From: CAYJLF01 sp964371055
GTDB lineage: Bacteria; Eisenbacteria; RBG-16-71-46; CAIMUX01
Length of the DNA stretch: 64,000 nucleotides
NCBI GenBank assembly: GCA_964371055.1
Contig: CAYJLF010000003.1
Location: 261,093 to 325,092, forward strand
Direction: 5' to 3'
Below the pieces are notes generated by a model. The model searched no databases, was not told where the DNA came from, and saw only the letters and a program-made list of their open reading frames with translations. Each line of letters opens with the position of its first letter. Position 1 is the first letter of the stretch. Shown in pieces: positions 51,916 through 60,921 of the stretch. The position numbers and the translations under genes were made by a program.

Positions 51916-52019
51916 GGCGGCCTCCTGGTTGGGGCATGGAAGAGACCACGACAAGGATACGCCCGGTGGGAGCGCCGCGCAACGCGAGCGTCCCCATCGG
52001 GCGTTCCGGACAACCCCGT

Positions 52020-55000
52020 TTATCGAACGATCGCGACCTGCCGGGAGCGCGTCCCCGCCGCCGACGTCAGCTTCAGGAAGTAGACCCCCGAGGCGAGCCG
52101 ATGGCCCGTGCCGTCGCGTCCGTTGAACTCGACGTCGTGCAGCCCCGGCCCCAGGACGCCGCCGGCCAGGCATCGAATCCGGCGGCCGGCCACGTCGTAG
52201 AGCGCGAGGTCGATCGGACCGCGCGCACTCTGGACGAACCGGATCCGGCCGGTCGACTGTAACGGAGTCGGCTCGAGACGGAGGAAGTCCGCCCGCAGCG
52301 GAGCCGCGCCTTCGGGCGCGTCCGTCGGAAGCCTCCGCACCATCGTCAAAGTGAAGTCATCGACCGCGGCGTCCACCAGCGATTCCGGCGCGAGGTCTTC
52401 CGCCACGAAGCGAATCTGGACCTGATTCGTCAGGGGAATCGACTCCTCCAGGTTGAAGGTGTGCCAGGTCCAGCTGTTCGCGCTCTCTACCGTCTCTTCC
52501 AGCGTGACCCAGGTCTCGCCGTCGGAGGTCACTTCCACGCGCCACGCATCCTGCCCCGGATTCTCCCCCAGGTCGTTGGAGAACCACCGCCAGTACTCGA
52601 TGTGGGCCGACATGGCATCTCCGAGAGCGAAGACCGGGGTCAGCAGCGTCGTCCGGCCGCCGTCCACGTCACCCCGCATGGCAGGGTAACCGGAGAGGCA
52701 ATTCCCGGTGACGAAGCAGAGTTTGCCGGGATCCGGCGTGTGGTCATCCTCGGGCTGGACCGGCTGGTCTCCGCTCACCGTCCCGTTCGGATCGAGGCGG
52801 ACCCACACCCCGGCCGTGGCGTCGTCACCCTCCGCGCCGAGTTGCCACCCTCGATCAGACTCGGCGTCATCGCGCCAGGCGCCCACAGCCAGCCCGTAGT
52901 CGAACTCGTTCTGGAATCCTCCGGCCGCCGTGACACGACCGTGCAGATCGATGGTCGAAGGCGCCGGGCACTCCGGTCCGATCGCGATCTGGAATGCACC
53001 CAGGAGTTGACGCGCGCCCTGCGGCACCGACCCGCACTGCCCCTCCGCGTCCAGGATCCGCACCCCCGCCGTGGAGGTACTCAGCCGGCCGATCGTGGCG
53101 GGAGCGTCGGCGTGGCCGACGTTTTCCATCCAGAGGTAGAGGTAGACCGTCTCGCCCGGGTCGGCGATGCCGTCGCCGTTGCCGGAAGCGGCCGAGTCAT
53201 CGATGAGCTCGCCCATCGGCTGGAGCCGCGGCGCGTGCGCGATCAGCTCGAAGTCGCACTCCCACTCGCCCTCGGCGGAGCCTGCCGTGAGCCGCATCGG
53301 CACGACCTGCTGGTCCTGCGTCCCCGGCGACAACCTGATCTCGAATAGATCGGTGTTGCCCGCGACCGCCCCGGGCGCGATCTCGGGGAAGGAGGCGTGA
53401 CCCGAGAGAATCTCCACGCTGCCGTCCGCGCTCTGGAGTTCGCCCGTCACGCCGGTCGCGGCGTGGAATCCGATGTTCTCGAGCCGCACCGTCAGGCCGG
53501 CCGTCTCCCCGCCGTCGAGCCAGCCATCGGCGTCTCCCATGGCGTCGAGCACGAGCGCGCTGTCGGCCCGGAGATACGGACCCGAGGAGGGGATCACGAG
53601 CGCCTCCCCGTACCAGGGGCGGCCGTCGTGGGCAACAGCCGCCAGGTCGAGCGTTCCGGGCGCTACGGGGGATCCGAACGAGACGACGGCCCGGCCGGTC
53701 GAGTCGGTCCAGGCGTTCGCGAGGAAGTCGTCCGCTTCGTCGTGCTTGGCCGCGCTCACCATGGCGTGGACGAAGCCCGGCACCTGCACTTCGAGCCCCG
53801 TATCTCCGGCCGTGACGGCTTCGGGAGCCGCCACCGGCAGGGAAGTCGGGATGCTCGTCCAGAGGTCGAGGGAGGGATCTCCGAGGAGGTTGTACTCCTC
53901 GATGTAGGATCGGATCCACTCCGGGCCGCCCATGTGCACGTAGAACCCGACCTTGGCGTAGAGAACCATCCCGCCCAGCCAGGTCTGGTCGACCAGGCCC
54001 ATCGCCTCGGCGCCGAAGATCCCCTCGCTGAAGTACCAGGACTGGATGATGTCCCACAGCGTCGGGGAGACCTGGGTCGCGCCGTAGAACGCCACACCTC
54101 CGTGTTCCGCCCGGATCCACGCCTCGCCGATGCACTCCGGGTAGGTGTAGCGTCCGGTCAGACAGGAGTAGGACTGGATCACGGGGTAGACGGTGTTGGT
54201 CAGGTGGTGGACGTCGTAGCAGGTGAACCACGGGCCATCGCCCCAGATGGTCTCGTTTCCGTGCCCGCTGTACCCGCAGATCGATCGCCCTTCGTTGAGG
54301 GCGTCCCTCACCTGCTGCGAAGTCGCGTCGTAGGTGTGGCAGTAGAGCTTGTCGGTGCTGTACCCATGCGGCTGGAGGAACGCGTCGATGACCGCGTTCC
54401 ACTGCCCCTCGTTGTCGCCGTAGTGATCCTCGCCGGCGAGGAAGACGGCGTAACGCTCCCAGGTGTCATTCCCCGTCCAGCCGACTTCCTCATAGGAGAG
54501 CATCTTCGCCAGCAGGTTGTGGAGCTGCGGCAGGGTGTGGACGGAGAGTCGACCGACGGAGATGTCCGGCAGGAAGATCTCATACGGCTCGCCCCAGGTG
54601 ACGCCGTAGTACAGATCCGTAGCCGGGTGATCATCTCCGTGCCCGATCCAGGTGGGAACCTCGGGGGTGTCTCCGATCAGGAGGACGAACGTGGGCGGCA
54701 CCGCCCAGGTCCAGTACGCGTTCTGGATGTAGGCCTGGATCTGCGTCGCCGTCCCGCCGATCTCGTCCGTCGAGACGTGGGTGACGTGGAGGCCCCGGCG
54801 CGACTTGCGGGCCAGCATCTCGGCCAGAAGCGGATCATCGGCGAGTTCCGGAGCGGAGATCACCAGGAGACCGACCGGGATCCCCGGGTTGTAGGTCGGC
54901 GCGGGCGCGTTGGGCGCCAACCGATGGATGACGGCGTCGAAGAGGGGAGAACGGAGCCGCTCCCGCTCGGCCGCGGCCATCGGCATGGTCCCCGGTCTGA

Positions 55001-55571
55001 GATCGACCCGGATCTGCGCGCGATCGAGTACCCGCAGCACCTGGCGCGCTGGATCGTACTGCACCGCGTCGATTTCGAGCAGCGCCAGCCGGTGCTGGCG
55101 GACCGGGCCGATTTCGCGCAGGCTGGCTACCGGGGTTGGCGGGAAGCCGGTTCGGCCATAGGCGGCGACGTCGAGCGCGAACGGCGGCTCCGGAGCGTCG
55201 CGGTACCGCACCGGCTGCAGAGGAAGCAGCGGCGCCGAGAGCGGAATCTCGCGGAACTCGGGGGCTTCGATCGAGAGGCTCCACGCGGCTCCGCTGGGAA
55301 GTTCGACCAGAAGCCGAGGCCTCGGAAGACGCGGGGCGCCGAGTTCGGTACTGGTCCCGAAGCCGGCGAGATCCACCGTCGTGTAGATCGCGCCGCCCGC
55401 GGAGACGGAATCGATGACCAGAACCGGAAGCGTGAACTCCAGCTCGATCGCGGTCTCGGTGGAGGAGTGGCACTGCCATCCCTCGGCCTGGACGGCGCCG
55501 GAGGAGGCGATCAGGGCAAGACAGGCGATGCCGAAGCAGACGATCCGATAGAGACAGAGGCGGCGACGCAT
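52020..55571 (-). CDS. Second gingipain-like cysteine peptidase (C25) with FlgD-Ig-like tail
   Basis: ATG 55571 has GGGAGGG eight bases upstream and opens a signal peptide (CLYRIVCFGIACLALIASSG); the longer frame to 56273 is antisense to the cytochrome gene. The 1183-residue protein shows a propeptide with the C25 look (LGAPRLPRPRLLVELPSGAA), then the catalytic domain with His437 (CGYSGHGNETIWGDG) and Cys470 (IQSYSCLTGRYTYPECIGEA). CARDB-like and jelly-roll-like domains follow (DDSAASGNGDGIADPGETV, PNGTVSGDQPVQPEDDHTPD) and a FlgD-Ig-like tail (LALYDVAGRRIRCLAGG, GVYFLKLTSA). Domain order mirrors the C25 gene at 16502. Confidence 0.9.
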   Translation of the reverse strand: MRRRLCLYRIVCFGIACLALIASSGAVQAEGWQCHSSTETAIELEFTLPVLVIDSVSAGGAIYTTVDLAGFGTSTELGAPRLPRPRLLVELPSGAAWSLSIEAPEFREIPLSAPLLPLQPVRYRDAPEPPFALDVAAYGRTGFPPTPVASLREIGPVRQHRLALLEIDAVQYDPARQVLRVLDRAQIRVDLRPGTMPMAAAERERLRSPLFDAVIHRLAPNAPAPTYNPGIPVGLLVISAPELADDPLLAEMLARKSRRGLHVTHVSTDEIGGTATQIQAYIQNAYWTWAVPPTFVLLIGDTPEVPTWIGHGDDHPATDLYYGVTWGEPYEIFLPDISVGRLSVHTLPQLHNLLAKMLSYEEVGWTGNDTWERYAVFLAGEDHYGDNEGQWNAVIDAFLQPHGYSTDKLYCHTYDATSQQVRDALNEGRSICGYSGHGNETIWGDGPWFTCYDVHHLTNTVYPVIQSYSCLTGRYTYPECIGEAWIRAEHGGVAFYGATQVSPTLWDIIQSWYFSEGIFGAEAMGLVDQTWLGGMVLYAKVGFYVHMGGPEWIRSYIEEYNLLGDPSLDLWTSIPTSLPVAAPEAVTAGDTGLEVQVPGFVHAMVSAAKHDEADDFLANAWTDSTGRAVVSFGSPVAPGTLDLAAVAHDGRPWYGEALVIPSSGPYLRADSALVLDAMGDADGWLDGGETAGLTVRLENIGFHAATGVTGELQSADGSVEILSGHASFPEIAPGAVAGNTDLFEIRLSPGTQDQQVVPMRLTAGSAEGEWECDFELIAHAPRLQPMGELIDDSAASGNGDGIADPGETVYLYLWMENVGHADAPATIGRLSTSTAGVRILDAEGQCGSVPQGARQLLGAFQIAIGPECPAPSTIDLHGRVTAAGGFQNEFDYGLAVGAWRDDAESDRGWQLGAEGDDATAGVWVRLDPNGTVSGDQPVQPEDDHTPDPGKLCFVTGNCLSGYPAMRGDVDGGRTTLLTPVFALGDAMSAHIEYWRWFSNDLGENPGQDAWRVEVTSDGETWVTLEETVESANSWTWHTFNLEESIPLTNQVQIRFVAEDLAPESLVDAAVDDFTLTMVRRLPTDAPEGAAPLRADFLRLEPTPLQSTGRIRFVQSARGPIDLALYDVAGRRIRCLAGGVLGPGLHDVEFNGRDGTGHRLASGVYFLKLTSAAGTRSRQVAIVR

Positions 55572-55835
55572 GGGGATGGCCCTCCCTTCGGCGTGCCGCA
55601 GGCAATCGCGGTCGACACTCGGCGGAACAGTCCAACCCCCCACCGTCCGCAGGGAGAGGACCGGACCCCGCGGTGCCTCGGTCAGCCTAGCTCCGCCGGG
55701 CGCGGCGTGTCCAGATTGGAGTGAGGGGTGATACACTCCCGGCGCAGTCGTGCGGGCGCGGCTGCGTGCGAAGAAGGAGAGGGGCGAACGCCCCTTCGAT
55801 CGCGGTTCCGTGGGATGATGCGGGAGGGGTTTCTC

Positions 55836-57290
55836 ATGAGGTGGACGATTCCTGGCGTTGTGGTCCTGCTGGTCGGATCCGCGATGGCGATAGCGACGGC
55901 GCAGGGTGAGGCGCCCGGGGAGGCGCGCGAGGAGGCGCCCAGCGAGGCACGAGGCCATGCCGGCTACCTCTCCGGCCCCTTCACCGATCCGACCGAGGTG
56001 ATCAAGGAGTGTCTCGGTTGTCATCCCGACGCGGGATCGCAGGTGCTGGCCGGTACCCACTGGACCTGGTCGTCTCCGCAGCAGGTGCCCGATCCGAAGA
56101 CGCCCGGGGCGCGGCGCGGAATCGATCGCGGCAAGAAGAACACGATGAACAACTTCTGCATCGCGCTGCCGTCGAACTGGCCGCGTTGCACCAGTTGTCA
56201 CATCGGGTTCGGCTGGAAGGACGCCACGTTCGATCACGGTGACGCGACGCGCATCGACTGCCTGGTCTGCCACGAGACGACTGGGAGCTACAAGAAGAGC
56301 CCGGCGGGAGCGGGGATGCCGGAGCCTGCGGTCGACCTCGCCCGCGTCGCGCAGAGTGTGGGCAAGACCTCGGTCGCGGCCTGCGGATCATGCCACTTCT
56401 ACGGCGGCGGCGGTGATCACGTCAAGCATGGGGACCTCGACGGCTCCCTGGTCGACTGCGCCCGGGAGTACGACGTCCACCTGAGCCGGGAAGGCGCGAG
56501 CATGACCTGCGGCAACTGCCACGGGCGGGAGGGACACCAGATCGCGGGGGATGCCATGGCGGTGTCGCCGGACGGAGGCCGCAGCCTCCTCTGCGCCGAG
56601 TGCCATCAAGCCGACCCGCATGCCGACCCGGTCCTCAACCGTCACGGCGCGAGCGTGGCGTGCCAGACCTGTCACATCCCGGCGTTCGCCAAGGACCGTC
56701 CGACGAAGGTCTGGTGGGACTGGTCGCAGGCCGGGCAGGATCTTCCGGCGAGCCCCGATTCGCTCGGCCAGCCGACCTACGACAAGAAGAAGGGTTCCTT
56801 CCGTTGGGAGCGGAACATCACTCCGGAGTACGCCTGGTACAACGGCGAGGCCGATGTCTACGTGCTGGGCGATGCGATCGATCCCGGCGCGCCCGTCTCG
56901 CTGGCGCGCCCTCTGGGCGGACGCGACGACCCGAAGTCGAAGATCACGCCGTTCAAGGTCCACCGGGGCCGGCAGCCCTATGACGAAGAGCACCGCACGC
57001 TGATCGTGCCGCACCTCTTCGGGCCGGGCGGCTACTGGGAGAAGTTCGACTGGGATCTGGCGTCACGCGACGGCATGGCCGAGGCCGGCCTGCCGTATAG
57101 CGGCCGGGTTGGATTCGTGGAGACGACGATGCACTGGCCGGTGAACCACATGGTGGTCCCGGGGGATCACGCGCTGGCCTGCCAGGACTGTCACGGGGAG
57201 CATGGTCGCCTCGACTGGGCCGCCCTCGGCTACCCGGGCGATCCGCAGAAGACGCCCGGCGCGAGCCGGCCCCGGCCCACGGGGGAGTAA
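55836..57290 (+). CDS. Octaheme c-type cytochrome, tetrathionate reductase (OTR) family
   Basis: ATG 55836 has GGAGGGG six bases upstream and starts a signal peptide (RWTIPGVVVLLVGSAMAIAT). The 484-residue protein contains exactly eight CxxCH haem sites: CLGCH, CTSCH, CLVCH, CGSCH, CGNCH, CAECH, CQTCH and CQDCH. A GKKNTMNNFCIALPSN motif precedes haem 2, where the OTR family supplies an unusual axial Lys to the active-site haem. OTR reduces tetrathionate, nitrite or hydroxylamine in vitro. It should sit in the periplasm, fed by a quinol-side cytochrome not present in the window. It is divergent from the C25 gene. Confidence 0.93.
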   Translation: MRWTIPGVVVLLVGSAMAIATAQGEAPGEAREEAPSEARGHAGYLSGPFTDPTEVIKECLGCHPDAGSQVLAGTHWTWSSPQQVPDPKTPGARRGIDRGKKNTMNNFCIALPSNWPRCTSCHIGFGWKDATFDHGDATRIDCLVCHETTGSYKKSPAGAGMPEPAVDLARVAQSVGKTSVAACGSCHFYGGGGDHVKHGDLDGSLVDCAREYDVHLSREGASMTCGNCHGREGHQIAGDAMAVSPDGGRSLLCAECHQADPHADPVLNRHGASVACQTCHIPAFAKDRPTKVWWDWSQAGQDLPASPDSLGQPTYDKKKGSFRWERNITPEYAWYNGEADVYVLGDAIDPGAPVSLARPLGGRDDPKSKITPFKVHRGRQPYDEEHRTLIVPHLFGPGGYWEKFDWDLASRDGMAEAGLPYSGRVGFVETTMHWPVNHMVVPGDHALACQDCHGEHGRLDWAALGYPGDPQKTPGASRPRPTGE

Positions 57291-57324
57291 CGGGAACCCC
57301 AAGCCAGTGGCGCCCGGCCCCCAT

Positions 57325-57368
57325 AGCGTGTCCACGGATCACCGTTGTCCACGATACGTGGACACGCT
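57325..57368. repeat. Nested 12-bp inverted repeat after the cytochrome gene
   Basis: AGCGTGTCCACG (57325-57336) and CGTGGACACGCT (57357-57368) are perfect complements across a 20-base loop. The loop contains a further TGTCCACG, which pairs equally well with the right arm across only ATA. Two alternative hairpins can therefore form. There is no T-run, so it is either a weak terminator of the cytochrome gene or a protein-binding site for the downstream lipoprotein genes. Confidence 0.7.
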
Positions 57369-57459
57369 GCATTGGCATTTCACGGATTGCGGGCAAGTCT
57401 GGTGCGGACTAAGATCTCTTGGTCCCGATTGCCTGTGGCCCAGATGAAAGGGGGGGACG

Positions 57460-57903
57460 ATGCGACTTGCGGGGATGCCAGGACGCCGCGGCACGGGTGC
57501 GCTGTTGCTCCTGTTCCTGTTCGCGGCGCCGATGATGCACGGCTGTACGGCCTCGACCCGGTACATACCGCCGCCGGACGGGCGAGCGTACATCGGTCTG
57601 TCGAAGAACAAGCTCACGGTGATCCGCGACGGCGTCGAGGCTCCGCTCCCGCGCGGGATCGCGCCGTTGCTTTGGACCGACGCAATCACACAGGATCTTG
57701 GCCAGCGGGCGACGACCAGCTTCCGCCGGGCGGAAGCCACCGCCACGGTGGCAACGCTCATGATGACGCTCTTACCGATCACCCTTCCCTTCGCCATGCC
57801 GCTCCTCATCGATAGCGGAGCGCAGGCGCGCACGGGGGCAGCGCTCATGGTCGACGCGGTCAACTCGCACAACGACCGGTGCCAGGGGGAGGCCAAGCCA
57901 TGA
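57460..57903 (+). CDS. Small lipoprotein of unknown function (first of a paralogous pair)
   Basis: ATG 57460 follows AAAGGGGGGG. The 147-residue protein has a signal peptide and lipobox (LFLFAAPMMHGC), a short motif NKLTVIRDGVEAPLPRG, a hydrophobic hairpin (ATVATLMMTLLPITLPFAMP) and the end GAALMVDAVNSHND. Its stop overlaps the next gene (ATGA). The MVDAVNSHN and LTVIRDGV elements recur in that gene (MDAVNSYN, LCVLKDGV), marking diverged duplicates. No family is recognised; an envelope role is likely. Confidence 0.7.
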   Translation: MRLAGMPGRRGTGALLLLFLFAAPMMHGCTASTRYIPPPDGRAYIGLSKNKLTVIRDGVEAPLPRGIAPLLWTDAITQDLGQRATTSFRRAEATATVATLMMTLLPITLPFAMPLLIDSGAQARTGAALMVDAVNSHNDRCQGEAKP

Positions 57904-58748
57904 CGATGATCATCCGCGCACACCGGCGCGCCGCCGGCGCTCTCTGCGCGGTCCTGGCGTGCCTGATGGGCACGGGTTGCGTGTCAGGTCGCTCCCGGTA
58001 CCCGCGGACGTCGGCTGCTCCGCATGAGCTGGTCTGGTCATTCGACGGACGGCTCTGCGTCCTGAAGGACGGCGTCATGGTGGGCCGTGAGGGGAACTGG
58101 AAGAGCCTGCCCGAAGCGGTGGCCGACGTTCCCGAGTCGCGGGAAATGGCCCAGACGGCGATCGGTCGTGCGCGCACGGCCAGCCGTCTCAAGCTCACCG
58201 GCGCGGCGCTTCTTCTGGGCGGTCCGCCGGCGGGGTTGTTGCTGGCCGGGGAATCCGATGACAACGATGCGATCGGCGTGGTCGCGCTGACGGTGTTCTT
58301 CGGAGGAATCATCGGCGGCCTGTCGTGCCTCCTCGGGAGCCAGACGAAGGCCCTCAGCGCGACGGCGAGCGCCATGGACGCGGTCAACAGCTACAACTCG
58401 ATCCTGTTGAACGGACGGAACCCGGTGCCTGCGCGGAAGGACGGCTCGGCGGTAGCGGGACGGGCTCCCGCCCGGGCCGATACGGTCGAGGTCCGCACGG
58501 GCAAGGAGACGAGGATCTTCGGAGGCATGGTCTCGGTGACCCGCCGGCGAGGGGTGTTCGAGGATGTACTGGTCTTCGACGGGATCGCCGGCTTATCCAG
58601 CAAGCCGGATGGCGGGTTCACCGGCAAGGAGGTCGAGTGCGCGTACGGACGGGAGTTCTTCATCGTCTTCCGTCCGGAAGAGCGGCGCGTGGGGAAGATC
58701 CTCAGCCGGTCGAACGCGACGGTCGTGTTGGGGCTCTATCCGTTGTAG
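57900..58748 (+). CDS. Lipoprotein of unknown function (second of the pair), with glycine-rich membrane segments
   Basis: ATG 57900 overlaps the preceding stop. The 282-residue product has a signal peptide ending LACLMGTGCVSG. It then has two hydrophobic Gly-rich segments (LTGAALLLGGPPAGLLLAG and VVALTVFFGGIIGGLSCLLG), the MDAVNSYNSILLNGRNPV motif shared with its neighbour, and a C-terminal beta-rich domain (RTGKETRIFGGMVSVTRRRG, EFFIVFRPEERRVGKI). Translational coupling suggests the two proteins work together. Function unknown. Confidence 0.7.
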   Translation: MTMIIRAHRRAAGALCAVLACLMGTGCVSGRSRYPRTSAAPHELVWSFDGRLCVLKDGVMVGREGNWKSLPEAVADVPESREMAQTAIGRARTASRLKLTGAALLLGGPPAGLLLAGESDDNDAIGVVALTVFFGGIIGGLSCLLGSQTKALSATASAMDAVNSYNSILLNGRNPVPARKDGSAVAGRAPARADTVEVRTGKETRIFGGMVSVTRRRGVFEDVLVFDGIAGLSSKPDGGFTGKEVECAYGREFFIVFRPEERRVGKILSRSNATVVLGLYPL

Positions 58749-58828
58749 GGGGGTAGCGGGGGGAACCGGTTTCGAACCGGCGCGGCCGGGCCGATCAGCC
58801 GCCGGCTGCGTCACGAAGGGATGACGCC

Positions 58829-59566
58829 ATGTCCACCCTGAGCCTTGTGGTCACCACCGCCCTTGCCCTGTCTTTGTGCCTGTCGGTTTCGGTCGTCACG
58901 CCGGCCCGCGCGCAGGGGTTCGTCGAGGACTTCGACGACAACTCGATCGCGGGCGACATCTGGTCGGTCGTCCTCTACGGCAACGGCGCGCAGATGGCGG
59001 AGCAGAACCAGGAACTGGAGTTCTTCCTGCCCGCGTCGTCGTCGGGCGACGAGTTCGGAGCGCGTCTGGTCAGTGTCTTCCAGCTTCGCGGCGACTTCGA
59101 CCTCCGCGTCGACTTCCGGCTCCTCGATTGGCCGCACTACAACGGCGTCCGGATCGCCATCGCTCTGACCGACAACCTCTATGACAACTACGGCATGGAG
59201 CGCTCGAGCCTCTCGGCGATCGAACCTCTCGGCGCGCACGAGGTCTACATCGCCGACTTCGGGCCCTTCGTGCTGGTCCCCACGGAGGACGTGGTCGGAC
59301 AGCTCAGACTGGTGAGGTCGGGATCGACGCAGACGGGGTACTACTACCAGGCCGGGGAGTGGATCCCGGTGCTCACGGACTCCGCGCCCCCCGGGGACAT
59401 TGCCATTCAGCTCCACGCCTGGAGCCATGACTATGCGTTCCGGGACTGGGACGTCCGCGCCGCCTTCGACAACTTCACGGTGATGACCGGACAACTCGTC
59501 TGGCCCGACACGCCGGTCATGGAGACGACCTGGGGCGCGATCAAGAAGCTCTACCCGCAGCGGTGA
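58829..59566 (+). CDS. Secreted concanavalin-like beta-sandwich protein
   Basis: The 245-residue protein from ATG 58829 (AAGGGATGACGCC before it) has a signal peptide (ALALSLCLSVSVVTPARAQG). The mature part opens FVEDFDDNSIAGDIWSVVLY and continues with the alternating pattern of a LamG/glucanase-like sandwich (FDLRVDFRLLDWPHYNGVRI, DIAIQLHAWSHDYAFRDWDV, RAAFDNFTVMTG). Such domains bind or cleave sugars; no catalytic Glu pair could be assigned. No FlgD-Ig tail is present. Confidence 0.7.
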   Translation: MSTLSLVVTTALALSLCLSVSVVTPARAQGFVEDFDDNSIAGDIWSVVLYGNGAQMAEQNQELEFFLPASSSGDEFGARLVSVFQLRGDFDLRVDFRLLDWPHYNGVRIAIALTDNLYDNYGMERSSLSAIEPLGAHEVYIADFGPFVLVPTEDVVGQLRLVRSGSTQTGYYYQAGEWIPVLTDSAPPGDIAIQLHAWSHDYAFRDWDVRAAFDNFTVMTGQLVWPDTPVMETTWGAIKKLYPQR

Positions 59567-59896
59567 CCGGGGGATCTCGGTGGGGCATTCTCCTTGGGGC
59601 GCCCGGGGGAGAGGAGGCGCATGGTGAGGCAGGATGTTTGCCCCGCCCCATGCTCCACGTTGAAAAGTGGCTTCGGTCTCTTTGTTCTTGCCTGCTGCGA
59701 CTCTATATCTCTACGATCCGTCCCGGCTTGAGTGACGACCGGGGAGCTCCGACCGGCTCTCCGCCGGCAATCGAGGGGCCGAGTCTGGCAAAGGGCCAGG
59801 CGGAGCGATGACGGAGCGGCGGCACGCGCCATGGAGAGAACCCGCGCGAGGTCGCGCGGGCACTCCTGCCCGGGGCGCCGCAGAGAGGGAGGGGTT
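59567..59896. other. Intergenic stretch with no supported gene
   Basis: Apart from an AT-richer patch at ~59650-59730 that carries a possible promoter, I see no coding signal in this stretch. The frames that are open lack ribosome-binding sites and GC3 bias. Confidence 0.5.
59682..59709 (+). promoter_or_regulatory. Possible promoter upstream of the DUF799-like lipoprotein gene
   Basis: TTGTTC (59682-59687), 16 bases, then TATATC (59704-59709), in the only AT-rich patch of the gap. It lies about 190 bases before the GTG start at 59897. Confidence 0.3.
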
Positions 59897-60832
59897 GTGC
59901 AGTCTGTATTGGCGTCGCGAGTACGAGTGGAGCTGTTCAGCGCGAAGTTCGTTGCCGTTGCGGTGCTGTTGACGCTGGGATGCGCCGCACAGGTGCGAAC
60001 CGTACCCTTGGGGAAGGAGAAAGGAGCGCTTCCGACCGGCGCGCCGCCGCCGGAACTGCACTGGACCGGCGCGCAACTCTCCTTTGCCTATCAGCCGGTG
60101 GCCGTGATGCGCGCGGAGAAGAAGGGAGCCATCAGGACTCCGGGGGAGCACGCTCTGGACGGCATCATGGCTAAGGAGGCCGCGGCTCTCGGCGCCGATG
60201 CTGTCATCGATGTCTCCAGCAGCCGCTGGAACCCGGCGACGCCCAAGAGCGACTGGAGGTGGGCCACCGGGCTGGCGGTCAGGAAGGTCGCGGATGGAGC
60301 GCCCGGGTCGGTGGCGCGCGAAGACAAGGTCGTGGTCCTTGTTCCCATCGTGAACGCGGAGCGGCTCCAGATCGATGCGAAGAAGGCACGGGAGTACGAG
60401 GAGGCCCTACGGGTCAGCGCGCACTACCACTTGGCCAAGAAGGGATACCACGTGGTCACGCCGATTTCGATGCCCGCCGGGGGCGCAGGCGCGACCCAGG
60501 CCATCGATCCGGAGACATGGGCAACCATCTTCGGGCCGCTGCCGGGCAAGGCGATGTTCGTGGAACTTGGATCGGTCGGAGGAGGCAACGCGGGTGTGGC
60601 GAGCGCGCATACCGCTCACTTGGACCTCCGCTTGTACACCTTCGGGCACGCGACGCCAACCTGGGAGACATCGAGCGAGAGCACGAACCTCAACCTCGGG
60701 CTGGCTAACGTACTCACGGGTGGCGGCAAGACGAAGGCGCTCACCAATGCGGTGAAGAAACTCATCGAGTCGCTGGATGGCCCGTTGATGACGCCGTCCG
60801 ACCGGGTTGGGGGTGCGCCGCGCGACGAGTAG
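59897..60832 (+). CDS. Lipoprotein with heavy-metal-binding-like and GNA1162/DUF799-like regions
   Basis: GTG 59897 has GGGAGGGG just upstream. The 311-residue product has a signal peptide and lipobox (FVAVAVLLTLGCAAQ). Residues ~40-120 resemble small YbjQ/heavy-metal-binding-like domains (AYQPVAVMRAEKKG, GIMAKEAAALGADAVIDVSS). Residues ~135-290 resemble the DUF799/GNA1162 family of curli-secretion-like lipoproteins (KVVVLVPIVNAERLQIDAKK, SAHYHLAKKGYHVVTPI, LDLRLYTFGHATPTWE). It is probably an outer-membrane-associated lipoprotein. The assignment is by eye and only moderate. Confidence 0.6.
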   Translation: MQSVLASRVRVELFSAKFVAVAVLLTLGCAAQVRTVPLGKEKGALPTGAPPPELHWTGAQLSFAYQPVAVMRAEKKGAIRTPGEHALDGIMAKEAAALGADAVIDVSSSRWNPATPKSDWRWATGLAVRKVADGAPGSVAREDKVVVLVPIVNAERLQIDAKKAREYEEALRVSAHYHLAKKGYHVVTPISMPAGGAGATQAIDPETWATIFGPLPGKAMFVELGSVGGGNAGVASAHTAHLDLRLYTFGHATPTWETSSESTNLNLGLANVLTGGGKTKALTNAVKKLIESLDGPLMTPSDRVGGAPRDE

Positions 60833-60921
60833 AAGGCGGGTCCTGTTAAGGGCGATTCCGTGCGGTCGGGGGGGGACGCTCTGGCGATTCCTGGCGTTTC
60901 CCCCTGTCCCTTGGTCCGGAG

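Noticed and set aside
58761..58785. tRNA-like T-arm on the minus strand (GGTTCGAAACC with flanking pairing)
   Set aside because: The matching 5' acceptor strand (GGGGGGA), a D-arm and a seven-base anticodon loop are not found in the required window, and the region runs into the signal peptide of the gene at 58829. It is most likely a chance palindrome.
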